Shown: piece by piece, positions 46,657 to 56,898 of the stretch
How the letters are laid out: the number at the start of each line of letters is the position of its first letter
Numbering within the stretch: the stretch's first letter is position 1
Source: Clostridiaceae bacterium
GTDB lineage: Bacteria > Bacillota > Clostridia > Clostridiales > Clostridiaceae
Direction of reading: 5' to 3'
Length of the DNA stretch: 64,000 nucleotides
Assembly: GCA_014380625.1 (NCBI GenBank)
Contig: JACMJL010000156.1
Span: 1 to 64,000, forward strand
The notes under the pieces: model-generated
Told to the model about the DNA's origin: nothing
Databases searched by the model: none
What the model saw: only the letters and a program-made list of their open reading frames with translations
Program-made: the position numbers and the translations under genes

Positions 46657-48399
46657 ATGAAAACCATTAATCTAAATATAAATGGTTATAGTGTTAAAGT
46701 ACCGGAAGGAACTTCCGTCCTAGATGCAGCCAAAAAGGTGAATATAGAAATTCCAACTCTATGTTATCTTGATTTACATGATATTAAAATGGTAAATAGA
46801 ACTGCCTCTTGCAGAGTATGTCTAGTGGAAATTGAAGGCCGTCGAAATCTTGCTCCCTCCTGTTCAACTGAAGTTATGGAAGGAATGGTTGTTAAGACAA
46901 ATACCCTTAGAGCCATAAAAGCTAGACGTACCATGGTTGAACTTTTATTATCTGACCATCCTACGGATTGCCTAGTTTGTGAAAAAAACACTCAATGTCA
47001 GCTTCAGCTTATAGCAGCTGAACTTGGAGTAAGAAAAATTAAATATAAAGGTGCAATGTCTAATTATAAAAAAGATTCATCAAGTGGAGCCCTTTATAGA
47101 AACCTTGATAAATGTATCATGTGCAGAAGATGTGAGACAATGTGTAATGAAGTTCAAACCTGTAATATATATTCAGCCGTAGATAGAGGTTTTGAAACTG
47201 TAGTGTCACCTGCTTTCGGTCTTCCAATGATAGATACTATGTGTACCTTTTGTGGCCAATGTGTTGCGGTGTGCCCTACAGCAGCCTTAACTCAAGTAAA
47301 CAATGTTCCTAAGGTATGGGAGGTTTTATCTGACCCTGATAGATATGTAATAGTTCAAACTGCCCCTGCTATAAGAGTAACTTTAGGTGAGAAATTTGGT
47401 ATGGAACCAGGAACTATAGTAACTGGAAAGATGGTGGCAGCTCTTAGAAGAATTGGATTTAAAAAGGTATTTGATACAGATTTTGCAGCAGATGTAACTA
47501 TAGTTGAGGAAGCGCATGAATTTATTGATAGACTCCAAAATGGAGGGAAGTTACCGATTTTAACAAGCTGTTGTCCTAGTTGGGTGAAGTTTATTGAACA
47601 TCAATTTCCTGACTTACTTGATATACCCTCTACCTGCAAATCTCCTCACATAATGTTCGGAACTATTGCAAAAACCTATTTAGCAGAAAAGATGGGGATA
47701 GCCCCAGAAAAAATAGTAGTTGTATCCGTAATGCCTTGCATCGCAAAGAAATATGAAATTAGTAGACCTGAACTCGAACATGAAGGTGATAAAAATGTTG
47801 ATCTTGTTATAACAACAAGAGAACTTACAGACATGATAAAAGAAGCAGGAATAAACTTCACTGAACTTCCAGATGAAGATTTTGATGACCCATTAGGAGA
47901 ATCAACTGGAGCGTCAGTTATCTTCGGAACCACAGGCGGAGTCATTGAGGCAACCTTAAGAACTACCTATGAATGGCTTACAAAGAAGCCACTTAAGAAA
48001 GTAGAATTTCACGATGTTAGAGGACTTGATGGACTAAAAGAAGCAACTGTGCGCATAAATGATGAGGATATTAAAATCTGTGTTGCTCATGGACTGGGAA
48101 ATGCAAGAAAACTTCTAGAATCCATACAATCTGGAAAGGCTCATTATCATGCTATTGAAATAATGGCTTGTCCTGGTGGTTGTATTGATGGAGGAGGTCA
48201 ACCCTATCACTTTGGCGATATAGAAATAGTTAAAAAGAGAATGGAAGCTATCTACAAAGAGGATAAAAATAAAAAAATCAGAAAATCTCATGAAAATCCA
48301 GCGGTGATAGCTCTATACGAGGAATATATAGGGGAGATAGGTGGTGAAAAAGCCCATCGATTACTTCACACTCATTACACTCCTCGAGAAAAAATATAA
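46657..48399 (+). CDS. hydA: [FeFe]-hydrogenase catalytic subunit
   Basis: H-cluster motifs TSCCPSW, MPCIAKKYE and MACPGGCIDGGGQP; N-terminal 2Fe-2S and 4Fe-4S domains. Start set to 46657 behind AAAGGAG. Confidence 0.95.
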   Translation: MKTINLNINGYSVKVPEGTSVLDAAKKVNIEIPTLCYLDLHDIKMVNRTASCRVCLVEIEGRRNLAPSCSTEVMEGMVVKTNTLRAIKARRTMVELLLSDHPTDCLVCEKNTQCQLQLIAAELGVRKIKYKGAMSNYKKDSSSGALYRNLDKCIMCRRCETMCNEVQTCNIYSAVDRGFETVVSPAFGLPMIDTMCTFCGQCVAVCPTAALTQVNNVPKVWEVLSDPDRYVIVQTAPAIRVTLGEKFGMEPGTIVTGKMVAALRRIGFKKVFDTDFAADVTIVEEAHEFIDRLQNGGKLPILTSCCPSWVKFIEHQFPDLLDIPSTCKSPHIMFGTIAKTYLAEKMGIAPEKIVVVSVMPCIAKKYEISRPELEHEGDKNVDLVITTRELTDMIKEAGINFTELPDEDFDDPLGESTGASVIFGTTGGVIEATLRTTYEWLTKKPLKKVEFHDVRGLDGLKEATVRINDEDIKICVAHGLGNARKLLESIQSGKAHYHAIEIMACPGGCIDGGGQPYHFGDIEIVKKRMEAIYKEDKNKKIRKSHENPAVIALYEEYIGEIGGEKAHRLLHTHYTPREKI

Positions 48400-48417
48400 G
48401 ATCTAAATTTTGAATAT

Positions 48418-48468
48418 GATGCAAGTGTAAAGATTAAAATGCTTGAGTCTTAATCTTTACCTTGCATC
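48418..48468. terminator. Bidirectional hairpin between hydA and the signal peptidase gene
   Basis: GATGCAAGTGTAAAGATTAA...TTAATCTTTACCTTGCATC. Confidence 0.75.
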
Positions 48469-48494
48469 TTATAATATAGATATGAGGATTAGGT

Positions 48495-49010
48495 CTATTT
48501 TAAAATTGAAAATCTATTGATAGGGAATATGGTAATTCTAGCAACACCCATTATATCCCTTTCATTTATGTAAGGATTATCCCAATATCTACTATCCTTT
48601 GAAACCTGTCTATTATCTCCTAGAAAAAAGAAGCTTTCAGCAGGAACCTTAAAATCTCCAAATTTAACTGCTCCAGAAGAAACATAAGGTTCATCTAACT
48701 TGTCAGAATTAACATAAACACTTCCATCCTCTTTAACTTCAATTTTATCTCCTGGAAGACCAATGAGCCTTTTTACCAAGTCCATTTTTAATTCATCAGA
48801 ATGAAAAACTACTATATCCCCTCTTTTTAATTTATCCTTATTATAAATTCTTGTTACTGAAATTCTATCTCCAATCATAATAGTAGGAAACATAGATTCT
48901 GTTGGAACAATTATGTTGAAAAATACAAATTTTCTTATCACCAAGGAAATAATTAATGCCGCGACAATTGGGATTATCCAACCACTAAATACTTTTTTAA
49001 TAATTTTCAA
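48495..49010 (-). CDS. lepB: Signal peptidase I
   Basis: VPTESMFPTI, KRLIGLPGDKIEV, FFLGDNRQVSKDSRYW. Confidence 0.95.
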   Translation of the reverse strand: MKIIKKVFSGWIIPIVAALIISLVIRKFVFFNIIVPTESMFPTIMIGDRISVTRIYNKDKLKRGDIVVFHSDELKMDLVKRLIGLPGDKIEVKEDGSVYVNSDKLDEPYVSSGAVKFGDFKVPAESFFFLGDNRQVSKDSRYWDNPYINERDIMGVARITIFPINRFSILK

Positions 49011-49349
49011 AAAATAAACCTTCTTTCTTTTAAAATTTGGTTTTTACTTTTCTTCATGTCTCTCTCACCTAAACACCTGTCCTTAATTTTCTTTACTAAT
49101 ATAATACAAACTAAATTATTATTAACATATCATAATTTTAAGTCCATTTATATAATTAGTAACAAAAAAAGAAAAAATACCCTGGTATTAGTAAAAAAAA
49201 TTAAAAACAGATTTTGCTATGTCAGAAAGATTACAATCTCCAAGACAATGTGGAGGGTTGGTATAATTCGAAAATTCTCACATGCAATGACAGGGAATAC
49301 TCTAACATCAATGAACATTTGTAGAAATTACGCAGTATAAAATATTTTG

Positions 49350-49392
49350 GATTTGAAGAAGAATTATTATATCATCTTCAAGTCTTTTTTTA
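49350..49392 (+). terminator. Rho-independent terminator not attached to a convincing CDS
   Basis: GATTTGAAGA...TCTTCAAGTC followed by TTTTTTT. Confidence 0.6.
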
Positions 49393-49472
49393 TTTAGAGT
49401 GCTTTGGACACTTGATATCATACTCCCCTCATACTACAATGATATTATATCAAGAGTATAGGGGGAGTATTT

Positions 49473-49856
49473 ATGAATACAGAAAAACTAAATGTAAATA
49501 TTAATATCGTTGATTTGGATAAAATAGAGATGTTAGTTCAAAAGGGAATTTACACTAATAAAACTGATTTCGTGATTAAAGCAATTAATAATGAGCTACT
49601 TAAAAATGAAAGTTTTATTAATAACACTATTGAAAAATATGAGCATAGTTTAACTATAGGAATATTCATATATGATTTAAAACAACTACTACAATTGAAA
49701 AAAGAGAATAAAAAAATAAATATAAAAGTTTTAGGTGGATTATTTATTCAAAATGGTGTTTCACTTGAGTTAGTTAAGGACACTATAAATAGTATTTCTG
49801 TTTTTGGGGTATTTAAGGCTCCAGAAGAGATAAAGTCTTATTTTAATCATAAATAA
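49473..49856 (+). CDS. Hypothetical protein with ribbon-helix-helix-like N-terminus
   Basis: MNTEKLNVNINIVDLDKIEMLVQKGIYTNKTDFVIKAINNEL resembles CopG/RHH spacing; RBS GGGGGAG. Confidence 0.55.
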   Translation: MNTEKLNVNINIVDLDKIEMLVQKGIYTNKTDFVIKAINNELLKNESFINNTIEKYEHSLTIGIFIYDLKQLLQLKKENKKINIKVLGGLFIQNGVSLELVKDTINSISVFGVFKAPEEIKSYFNHK

Positions 49857-49942
49857 CATTAGGATAATTTGGGTTTTACCTAGCCCTTTATTATTGCATT
49901 GATAACTGTACATATATAAATGCTAATAGTATAATCATCATG

Positions 49943-49978
49943 TTAGTAAAACTCATTATATTAGTAAAACTCATTATA
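49943..49978. repeat. Exact 18-bp tandem duplication
   Basis: TTAGTAAAACTCATTATA x2, about 27 bp upstream of the next start codon. Confidence 0.9.
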
Positions 49979-50004
49979 TTTATATATTCAGGAGGTAACA
50001 TCAG

Positions 50005-51639
50005 TTGAAGAAAAAAATTAAACAATACAATATTAATAGAACCGTAAAGTCTACAACCGCTGAACATTCGGGCATTGTACTTGAGGCGAATAAACCATTA
50101 TCTCAATCAATGCTTTGGAGCCTACAGACAGATTTCTTTGCAAACCAGGGACCAGAAGCTTGGATTAAAGGAATTGTACCTCAATATATTACAACTAATC
50201 CGTACATTGCAAACCTATATGCAAAGACTGTTTTTGGGTATTGCAGAGACTATATTACTAGGACAGATTTAGATAAGGATACTACTATTTATATAATGGA
50301 ACTTGCTTCTGGAGTAGGGCGATTTACTTATACCTTTCTAAAAAGATTTTTACATATAATCGAGAACTCTTCCCTGAAAGGGTTTAAATTTAAATACATA
50401 GTTACTGATTTTTCTGAGAAAAATATTGAGTATTGGCTTAATCATAGTTTTTTAAAGCCTTATTTTGATTCTGGTATACTTGATTGCGCAACCTTTGACA
50501 TAGCTGTAGATGAACAACTTCAATTAAGAAATAGTGGGGAAGTGCTAACCAAGGCAAATCTAAAAAACCCTTTAATTCTAATTGCAAATTATACCTTTGA
50601 TAGTCTCCCTCAAGACAGCTTTTATGTGAGCAAGGAGAAAATCTTTGAAGGGTTAATTACAGTAACTTCTCCAGAGAGTAAAATTGATCCAGAAGATAAA
50701 TCCATACTGGCAGGACTAGATTACTACTATACAGATAAGGAAATCCAAGGTAATGATTATTATGAAGATAATGATTTTAATGATATACTTTTATATTATA
50801 AAAATCATTTGGAGGATACAGCTTTTTCCATACCAATTATGGCCTTGCGTTGTATTTCTAGGTTAAAAAAAGTATTTAAGGATGATATCGTTTTAATTTC
50901 AGCGGATAAAGGTTATAAAAATGAAAAAGCCATGTTAAATAATTCTCATCCATTTTTATCAAAACACGGCTGTATTTCTATGACGGTTAACTTTCATTCT
51001 ATAGAACAATATTTTAAAAATCTTGGGGGAAAGGCTATTCATAGTATCTATGAACATGAGAATGTAAACATGTCCTTATTTTTATTAAGTAACAGTACTC
51101 ATGCTTTTGTAGAAACCACTATGGCCTATAATGACATAATAGAAAGTATCGGACCAGATGATTTTTATATTATAAAAAAAGCATTTGTTCCACTTAGTGA
51201 GTCTTTAGAGACAAAACAAATATTAACATTTCTTCGGTATACAGTTTGGGATGCGAGAACCTTTCAAGAATGTTATAACATATTACTAGAAAGAATAGAT
51301 ACTGAGGAAAATTTCCCCTTAGAGGAATTAATAATTGTGATGAATAAAGTTTGGGAACATTACTTCCCCATTGGTGAAGAAGGGGATTTAGCATACTATA
51401 TAGGTTCAATGTTAAGTTATGTTGGCTATGATAGTCAAGCTCTAAGGTTTTTTGAATATTCCTATGAATTCTATGGTGCTAGTGCTGAAATCTATTATAA
51501 AATTGCGCTTTGTAGTTACAATTTAAGCCAAATTGAAAAAGCCCTAGAGTATACATTAAAATCCTTAACCCTAGATCCAAGTTTTGAAGAGAGTAGAACA
51601 ATGGAAATCCTAATTCAAGACATTTTGAGGGGAAATTAA
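50005..51639 (+). CDS. SAM-dependent methyltransferase-like protein with C-terminal TPR-like repeats
   Basis: IYIMELASGVGRFTYTFLKRF resembles motif I; IVTDFSEKNIEYW; C-terminal SAEIYYKIALCSYNLSQIEKALEYTLKSLTLDP. TTG start with AGGAGG. Confidence 0.65.
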   Translation: MKKKIKQYNINRTVKSTTAEHSGIVLEANKPLSQSMLWSLQTDFFANQGPEAWIKGIVPQYITTNPYIANLYAKTVFGYCRDYITRTDLDKDTTIYIMELASGVGRFTYTFLKRFLHIIENSSLKGFKFKYIVTDFSEKNIEYWLNHSFLKPYFDSGILDCATFDIAVDEQLQLRNSGEVLTKANLKNPLILIANYTFDSLPQDSFYVSKEKIFEGLITVTSPESKIDPEDKSILAGLDYYYTDKEIQGNDYYEDNDFNDILLYYKNHLEDTAFSIPIMALRCISRLKKVFKDDIVLISADKGYKNEKAMLNNSHPFLSKHGCISMTVNFHSIEQYFKNLGGKAIHSIYEHENVNMSLFLLSNSTHAFVETTMAYNDIIESIGPDDFYIIKKAFVPLSESLETKQILTFLRYTVWDARTFQECYNILLERIDTEENFPLEELIIVMNKVWEHYFPIGEEGDLAYYIGSMLSYVGYDSQALRFFEYSYEFYGASAEIYYKIALCSYNLSQIEKALEYTLKSLTLDPSFEESRTMEILIQDILRGN

Positions 51640-51655
51640 TAGGCTATTTGTTTTT

Positions 51656-53377
51656 TTATTGAAGGCCTATTTTAATATAGACCGTAGTACCAACGCCTAT
51701 TTCGGATTCTATTTTTACACCATACTCTTCACCATAAAAAAGTTTTATTCTCTTATCAACATTTTTTATACCGACTCCACCTAACTTGATGTCCTTTTTT
51801 ACTTCTTCCTTCTCAAGAATACATAAATCAAAGCCTTGGCCAGTATCTTTTACAGTAAACAAAATACCGTCTTCCTTATATCCTGCTGTGATTTTGATAT
51901 GGCCAGGTCTATCTGTTTCCCTTATTCCATGGTAAATTGCATTTTCCACTATAGGTTGTAGAATAATTTTTAATATTCTGCAATCAGAAATAGCCGAATC
52001 AAATTGAAAATCGTAATTAAGCTTGTCTTCATAGCGTTCCTTTTGGATGTATAAATACTGCTTCACATGTTCAATTTCCTTTTCTACTGTTGTTAGCTCA
52101 CTGCCTCCGCTTAAAGACAATCTAAAAAATTGAGCTAAGGCCTTTGTTACAGAAATAACTTTTTTAGTATTGTTAAATTCTGCCATCCAAACAATAGTAT
52201 CAAGGGTATTATATAAAAAATGGGGATTTATTTGGCTCTGGAGAACATTTAGTTCAAAGGTTCTCAAATACTTTTCTTTTTGGGCGATTTCTTCAAGTAA
52301 TCTTTCAATTTTATTTATCATATTATTAAAATGTAATGCCAAACTTTGTACCTCATAACAACCCTGTTCTGTTATTTCTACTTTAGAGAGTCCCTTTTCA
52401 ATCTCTTCCATAGCTTTCTCAAGTTTTGCTAAAGGACGGGTTATTCTTCCAGCAAAATAGCTGCTACTATAGGCTGCAATAAAAACAAGTAATAAACCCA
52501 TAAATATTATAGTTTCTAAAAGTTGCCTTTTGATTGCCTTTAATTCATATAGGGAAGATACTCCCATTAAAGTCCAATCCGTATTTTTAATTTTGTAGGG
52601 CTCTATTAATATTTTCTTTTTTGTATCATAACCCTGTGCCATTTTACTTTCGTTAATTAGTTTGCTCTGAAGATTAGAATCAACGAAATAATTTGTGTCT
52701 TTGTGGTAAACTACTTCTGATTTATTATTAAGTATAAATGCATAACCTTTATTAATCTCGTTTAAATCATTTAGAAAATTATCAATAACCATATATTTTA
52801 TATCTATGAGTAGAACACCTAGGTTATTTCCTTTGTCATCCTTTATTTCTTGACTTAATGAAATTACCCAATTACCTTTGTCCATAGAAAATTTTTGCAT
52901 CCTAGCCTTAGTAAGTACAGGCATACTGTTGCTATTTATTGCATCTACATACCACTGTTCTTTCATCATATCGCTGGACATAGACATATTTAAATTTTCT
53001 TCATTTGAAAGTAGTGTGGAATCCTTACCAACGATTACTATAGATTTAATTGAAGCATCACTTTCTATAGTATTTTTTATAAGAGTACTTAAATCATTTT
53101 TCATAACTAGGTTGGTGTTTTCACTAAGATACCTTATGGTGAGAGGATCTTTCACCATAATATTTGAGATAGACTTTAATTTAGCTACATACAGTTCTAC
53201 ATAATTACCACTTTTACTAATAGCTGTTTTTGTAGAGCTAAGACTTTGATTTAGTACTATATTAGATATGCTTACATAAAAAATTAATCCCATCAGAATA
53301 ATTGTAATTAAACTTGCAAGAAAATAAAAAATAGTGATTTGAGATCTTATCTTTTTAGGTAATCTTATTTTCATCAT
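51656..53377 (-). CDS. YesM-type sensor histidine kinase
   Basis: LQSQINPHFLYNTLDTIVWMAEF; HAMP; HATPase GGVGIKNVDKRIKLFYGEEYG. Confidence 0.92.
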   Translation of the reverse strand: MMKIRLPKKIRSQITIFYFLASLITIILMGLIFYVSISNIVLNQSLSSTKTAISKSGNYVELYVAKLKSISNIMVKDPLTIRYLSENTNLVMKNDLSTLIKNTIESDASIKSIVIVGKDSTLLSNEENLNMSMSSDMMKEQWYVDAINSNSMPVLTKARMQKFSMDKGNWVISLSQEIKDDKGNNLGVLLIDIKYMVIDNFLNDLNEINKGYAFILNNKSEVVYHKDTNYFVDSNLQSKLINESKMAQGYDTKKKILIEPYKIKNTDWTLMGVSSLYELKAIKRQLLETIIFMGLLLVFIAAYSSSYFAGRITRPLAKLEKAMEEIEKGLSKVEITEQGCYEVQSLALHFNNMINKIERLLEEIAQKEKYLRTFELNVLQSQINPHFLYNTLDTIVWMAEFNNTKKVISVTKALAQFFRLSLSGGSELTTVEKEIEHVKQYLYIQKERYEDKLNYDFQFDSAISDCRILKIILQPIVENAIYHGIRETDRPGHIKITAGYKEDGILFTVKDTGQGFDLCILEKEEVKKDIKLGGVGIKNVDKRIKLFYGEEYGVKIESEIGVGTTVYIKIGLQ

Positions 53378-53379
53378 AA

Positions 53380-54150
53380 CTATTCCCTTACTTTCTCTTT
53401 ATATTGATTTGGAGATATACCATATTTCTTTTTAAAGGAGGCACTAAAGTAGTTAGCATCTTCAAAACCTAAACTTTCAGCTATTTCATAATTCTTCATA
53501 TCTGTACTGAGCAATAAAATTTTTGCTCTCTCCATCCTTTGAGTAAATACATATTCTTGGAAGGATACCCCAAAAAGGCTCTTAAAAAGGGTACTAAGAT
53601 ATCCAAAACTAAGAGCCATTTTAGAGGATAAAAAACTTAATGATAATTTGGAATTGCCAATATTAACTTCGATTTCCTTTTGTATCTTGGTTTTGTAGCC
53701 TTCATTATCAGTAGTAGGTATTGATTTACTTTTCAGTGACCTTAGTATGGTACCTACCTCTTCCTTTGATCTTGCCAACTCGATTTTTTCAATTAATTTT
53801 CTAAGCACTTCATAAATATCATTTTTAGATACAGGTTTTAAAATGTAGTCATCAACACCTAGTTTTAGTGCCTTTACAGCATAGTCAAAATAATCATAAC
53901 CCGTAATAAGGCATATCTTTACTTCAGGTTTAATTGCTTTACAGACTTCCGTTAATTCAAGTCCATTCATTTTAGGCATATTGATATCCGCAAGTAGCAG
54001 GTCTGGTAAGTTTTCCTTGAAAATATCGAGAGCTACTTTTCCATCTGAAGCTTCAAAAACTTCACCTATATTCAATTCCTGGAAGTTTACCAAAGAAAGT
54101 ATGCCTCTTCTGATTATTGGTTCATCATCTACAATTAATAAGCTATACAT
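53380..54150 (-). CDS. YesN-type response regulator (REC + AraC HTH)
   Basis: LLIVDDEPIIRRGI...LLADINMPKMNG; C-terminal AraC HTH. Confidence 0.93.
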   Translation of the reverse strand: MYSLLIVDDEPIIRRGILSLVNFQELNIGEVFEASDGKVALDIFKENLPDLLLADINMPKMNGLELTEVCKAIKPEVKICLITGYDYFDYAVKALKLGVDDYILKPVSKNDIYEVLRKLIEKIELARSKEEVGTILRSLKSKSIPTTDNEGYKTKIQKEIEVNIGNSKLSLSFLSSKMALSFGYLSTLFKSLFGVSFQEYVFTQRMERAKILLLSTDMKNYEIAESLGFEDANYFSASFKKKYGISPNQYKEKVRE

Positions 54151-54203
54151 AATAGCACCATCCTTAAAGATAATCCTTTTATATAATAGTACCCTTATAT
54201 TTT

Positions 54204-55340
54204 TTATTTAACAAGATTTTTAAGATATCCATAACTTTCTTCTTCCATCTTATCATAAGGTATAAACTTTATAGAGGCACTATTTATACAATATCTTTTA
54301 CCACCTTTATCCTTAGGTCCATCTTCAAAAACATGTCCTAAATGAGTATTACCACTTCTGCTTCTTACTTCAATTCTCACCATATTATAACTTTTATCCT
54401 CTTTAAAAGTAACAACTTCTGGTACTATAGGTTTAGTGAAACTTGGCCACCCGCAGCCTGAATCATATTTATCCTTGGAAGAAAATACAGGTTCTCCTGT
54501 TACAACATCCACGTATATACCAGCTTCATAATTGTCCCAATAATCATTTGAATACGCGCTCTCTGTATCATTTTCTTGAGTAACCTTATATTGAACCTCT
54601 GTTAAATTGTTTTTAAGCACTTCGTTGCTAGGCTTAGGGTACTTAGTAACATCTATTGTTCCTACAGGTGCCTTAAGATTATCAAAGTCTATATGACAAT
54701 AGCCATCAGGGTTTTTTTCTAAATAATCCTGATGATATTCCTCTGCTAAGAAATAGTTCTTTAAGGGTAATACTTCAGTTACTACTTGTTTAGAATACCT
54801 TTTCTGCTCTAAAAGGACAACTTCATCAACTACAACTTTGTCACTTTGATTCATATAATAGATACCTGAACGATACTGGACTCCTTCGTCATTTCCTTGC
54901 TTGTTTTTGCTTGTTGGGTCTATTACCTTAAAGAAATAAGTAAGAAGTGTTTTTAAATCCAACCTATTCGGATCGTAGAGTACATGTACAGTTTCGGCAA
55001 AACCTGTGGTACCTGAGCAAACCTCTTCGTAAGTTGGATTATCTTTATTACCATTTCCATAACCTGAGGTAACGTCATATACACCATAAATTCTAGCCAT
55101 ATAAGCTTCAACACCCCAGAAACAACCACCTGCTAACCATATTTCTTTAAGGTTACTTTTATCAAATTTTAGAGATACATTAGGATTTGCTGGAAATCTA
55201 GATGAAGGTACATCCGTAGGCCTTGATGCCTGAATGTTTTTTTTTAGGGCTCCAGATCCTAAGAGAGCAATCAATCCAATTATTAAACCTAAACCTATTA
55301 AATAAGCATTTTTATTTTTCATTACACTATCTCCCTTCAT
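54204..55340 (-). CDS. msrAB: Membrane-anchored bifunctional peptide-methionine (S)/(R)-S-oxide reductase MsrAB
   Basis: Msr[18 protein letters not shown]; Msr[10 protein letters not shown]...[10 protein letters not shown]...[12 protein letters not shown]-terminal TM. Confidence 0.95.
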   Translation of the reverse strand: MKGDSVMKNKNAYLIGLGLIIGLIALLGSGALKKNIQASRPTDVPSSRFPANPNVSLKFDKSNLKEIWLAGGCFWGVEAYMARIYGVYDVTSGYGNGNKDNPTYEEVCSGTTGFAETVHVLYDPNRLDLKTLLTYFFKVIDPTSKNKQGNDEGVQYRSGIYYMNQSDKVVVDEVVLLEQKRYSKQVVTEVLPLKNYFLAEEYHQDYLEKNPDGYCHIDFDNLKAPVGTIDVTKYPKPSNEVLKNNLTEVQYKVTQENDTESAYSNDYWDNYEAGIYVDVVTGEPVFSSKDKYDSGCGWPSFTKPIVPEVVTFKEDKSYNMVRIEVRSRSGNTHLGHVFEDGPKDKGGKRYCINSASIKFIPYDKMEEESYGYLKNLVK

Positions 55341-55343
55341 TTT

Positions 55344-55916
55344 TTACAGTATGGTACTATAGGCTTCCTTTATAGCTTCATTACTTTTGTGTCCTGGTAA
55401 AGTTTTAACTAAAACCCCATCGCTTCCAATAAATACTGAGGTAGGATAGCCTCTTACTCCTAGCTTATTTGCTAAAGCTCCACCCGTATCTAGCAATACT
55501 GGTAGATTCTTTTTTCCTAAACTATTAAACCACTTCATAAAATCATCTTTATTTTGCTCACCTCGAAAACTTGGAGAAACAACGCTTAATACTACAAAGT
55601 CATTATTGTCACTAGCTAAGGTATCCACTTCATCCATGCCAGCTAGACAAATTGAACACCAAGATGCCCAAAATTTAATATAAACTTTTTTACCCTTATA
55701 ATCTGATAACTTATGGATATTACCTTTACTATCTGTAAGTTGAAAATCTGGTGCTATTTCACCTTTATTCATAACTTTATTCGAAGAACTAGTTTGTTTT
55801 TGACTCATGGTAGAGGTCTTTCCATCGCTACAGCCAACCAAAGTGGAGGAAAAAACAATCAGAGTTAAAAATATACTAAATAATTTAATGTTTTTCATAT
55901 TATCAAATCCTTTCAT
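55344..55916 (-). CDS. TlpA/ResA-like thioredoxin-fold lipoprotein
   Basis: Lipobox TLVGC; KFWASWCSICLAGMDEVD (CxxC-type); RGYPTSVFIGSDG. Confidence 0.92.
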   Translation of the reverse strand: MKGFDNMKNIKLFSIFLTLIVFSSTLVGCSDGKTSTMSQKQTSSSNKVMNKGEIAPDFQLTDSKGNIHKLSDYKGKKVYIKFWASWCSICLAGMDEVDTLASDNNDFVVLSVVSPSFRGEQNKDDFMKWFNSLGKKNLPVLLDTGGALANKLGVRGYPTSVFIGSDGVLVKTLPGHKSNEAIKEAYSTIL

Positions 55917-56632
55917 TATCTTTCTATGATTCTAGTTATTATATTTAGGCTATTATTCATAAGCAAAAGTCCCATTAAGATTATGATAATGCCACCTGCT
56001 ATTTTAATTTTTTCTAAGTGTCTATTTAGTTTTTTTACCTGCCTTAAAAGAAGGTCTGAGAAAATTGCAACCACTAAAAAGGGAATCATTAATCCTAAAG
56101 AATATATAAACATTAACCATCCACCATATAACGCCTGCCCTTTTGTGGCTGATATACCAAGTACAGCGCCAAGTAATGGACCTATGCAGGGGGACCATCC
56201 AAAGCTAAAGGAAAAGCCTAATAAAAAGGTTCCTAAAACACCATTTGTGTTTTTTACTCTGATTCTTTTATCTCTATCCAAAATTGTAAAGTGTATAAGT
56301 CCTGTTTGGTGAATACCTAAAATTACAACTATAAATCCACAAACAGTTAGAAATGTTTTACTATTTATAATAGTGCCTAAACTACCTGCTCCAAACCCTA
56401 ATAATATAAAACTTATAGATATTCCACCTACAAATACTAGGGTTTTAGCTACAATTAGAAGATTTATTTTTAATTTTCCCAATTTCAAGTTATGCTTTTC
56501 ACTTTGTTCTCCTGCAAATATGGATATATAAACTGGTAGTAAAGGAACTATGCAAGGTGCAAAGAAAGATAAAATTCCTGCTAAAAAAACTGTGCTTATA
56601 AATACCTGATCACTAACCATATTGAACACCAC
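55916..56632 (-). CDS. ccdA: CcdA family thiol-disulfide transmembrane protein
   Basis: FFAPCIVPLLPVYISIFAG and FSFGWSPCIGPLLGAVL. Confidence 0.93.
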   Translation of the reverse strand: MVFNMVSDQVFISTVFLAGILSFFAPCIVPLLPVYISIFAGEQSEKHNLKLGKLKINLLIVAKTLVFVGGISISFILLGFGAGSLGTIINSKTFLTVCGFIVVILGIHQTGLIHFTILDRDKRIRVKNTNGVLGTFLLGFSFSFGWSPCIGPLLGAVLGISATKGQALYGGWLMFIYSLGLMIPFLVVAIFSDLLLRQVKKLNRHLEKIKIAGGIIIILMGLLLMNNSLNIITRIIER

Positions 56633-56898
56633 CTTTTTTATAGCTTAATTGTACTTCTAATGAGAAAGTTAAAACATAGAATAGTTTCATAAGTTTATTT
56701 GAATATTTCAGATACCTAAAAGCTTTATCTAAGTTAATTCATTTTCCATAGTATCAATAAATTAGCTTAAAACAAATATGTAAAGTAGTGTAAATTATGT
56801 ATTTGTGTAGTTAAATATTTGTGATACAATTTGATTACCTGTATGCAAGTATATTCTAAATATAGGGTTTATGGAAAATATTACAATGAAGAGGAAGG

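Noticed and set aside
49056-49340. 94-aa plus-strand ORF between lepB and 49473
   Set aside because: Covers the lepB upstream region, low-complexity Lys/Ile-rich translation, no good RBS; treated as non-coding.
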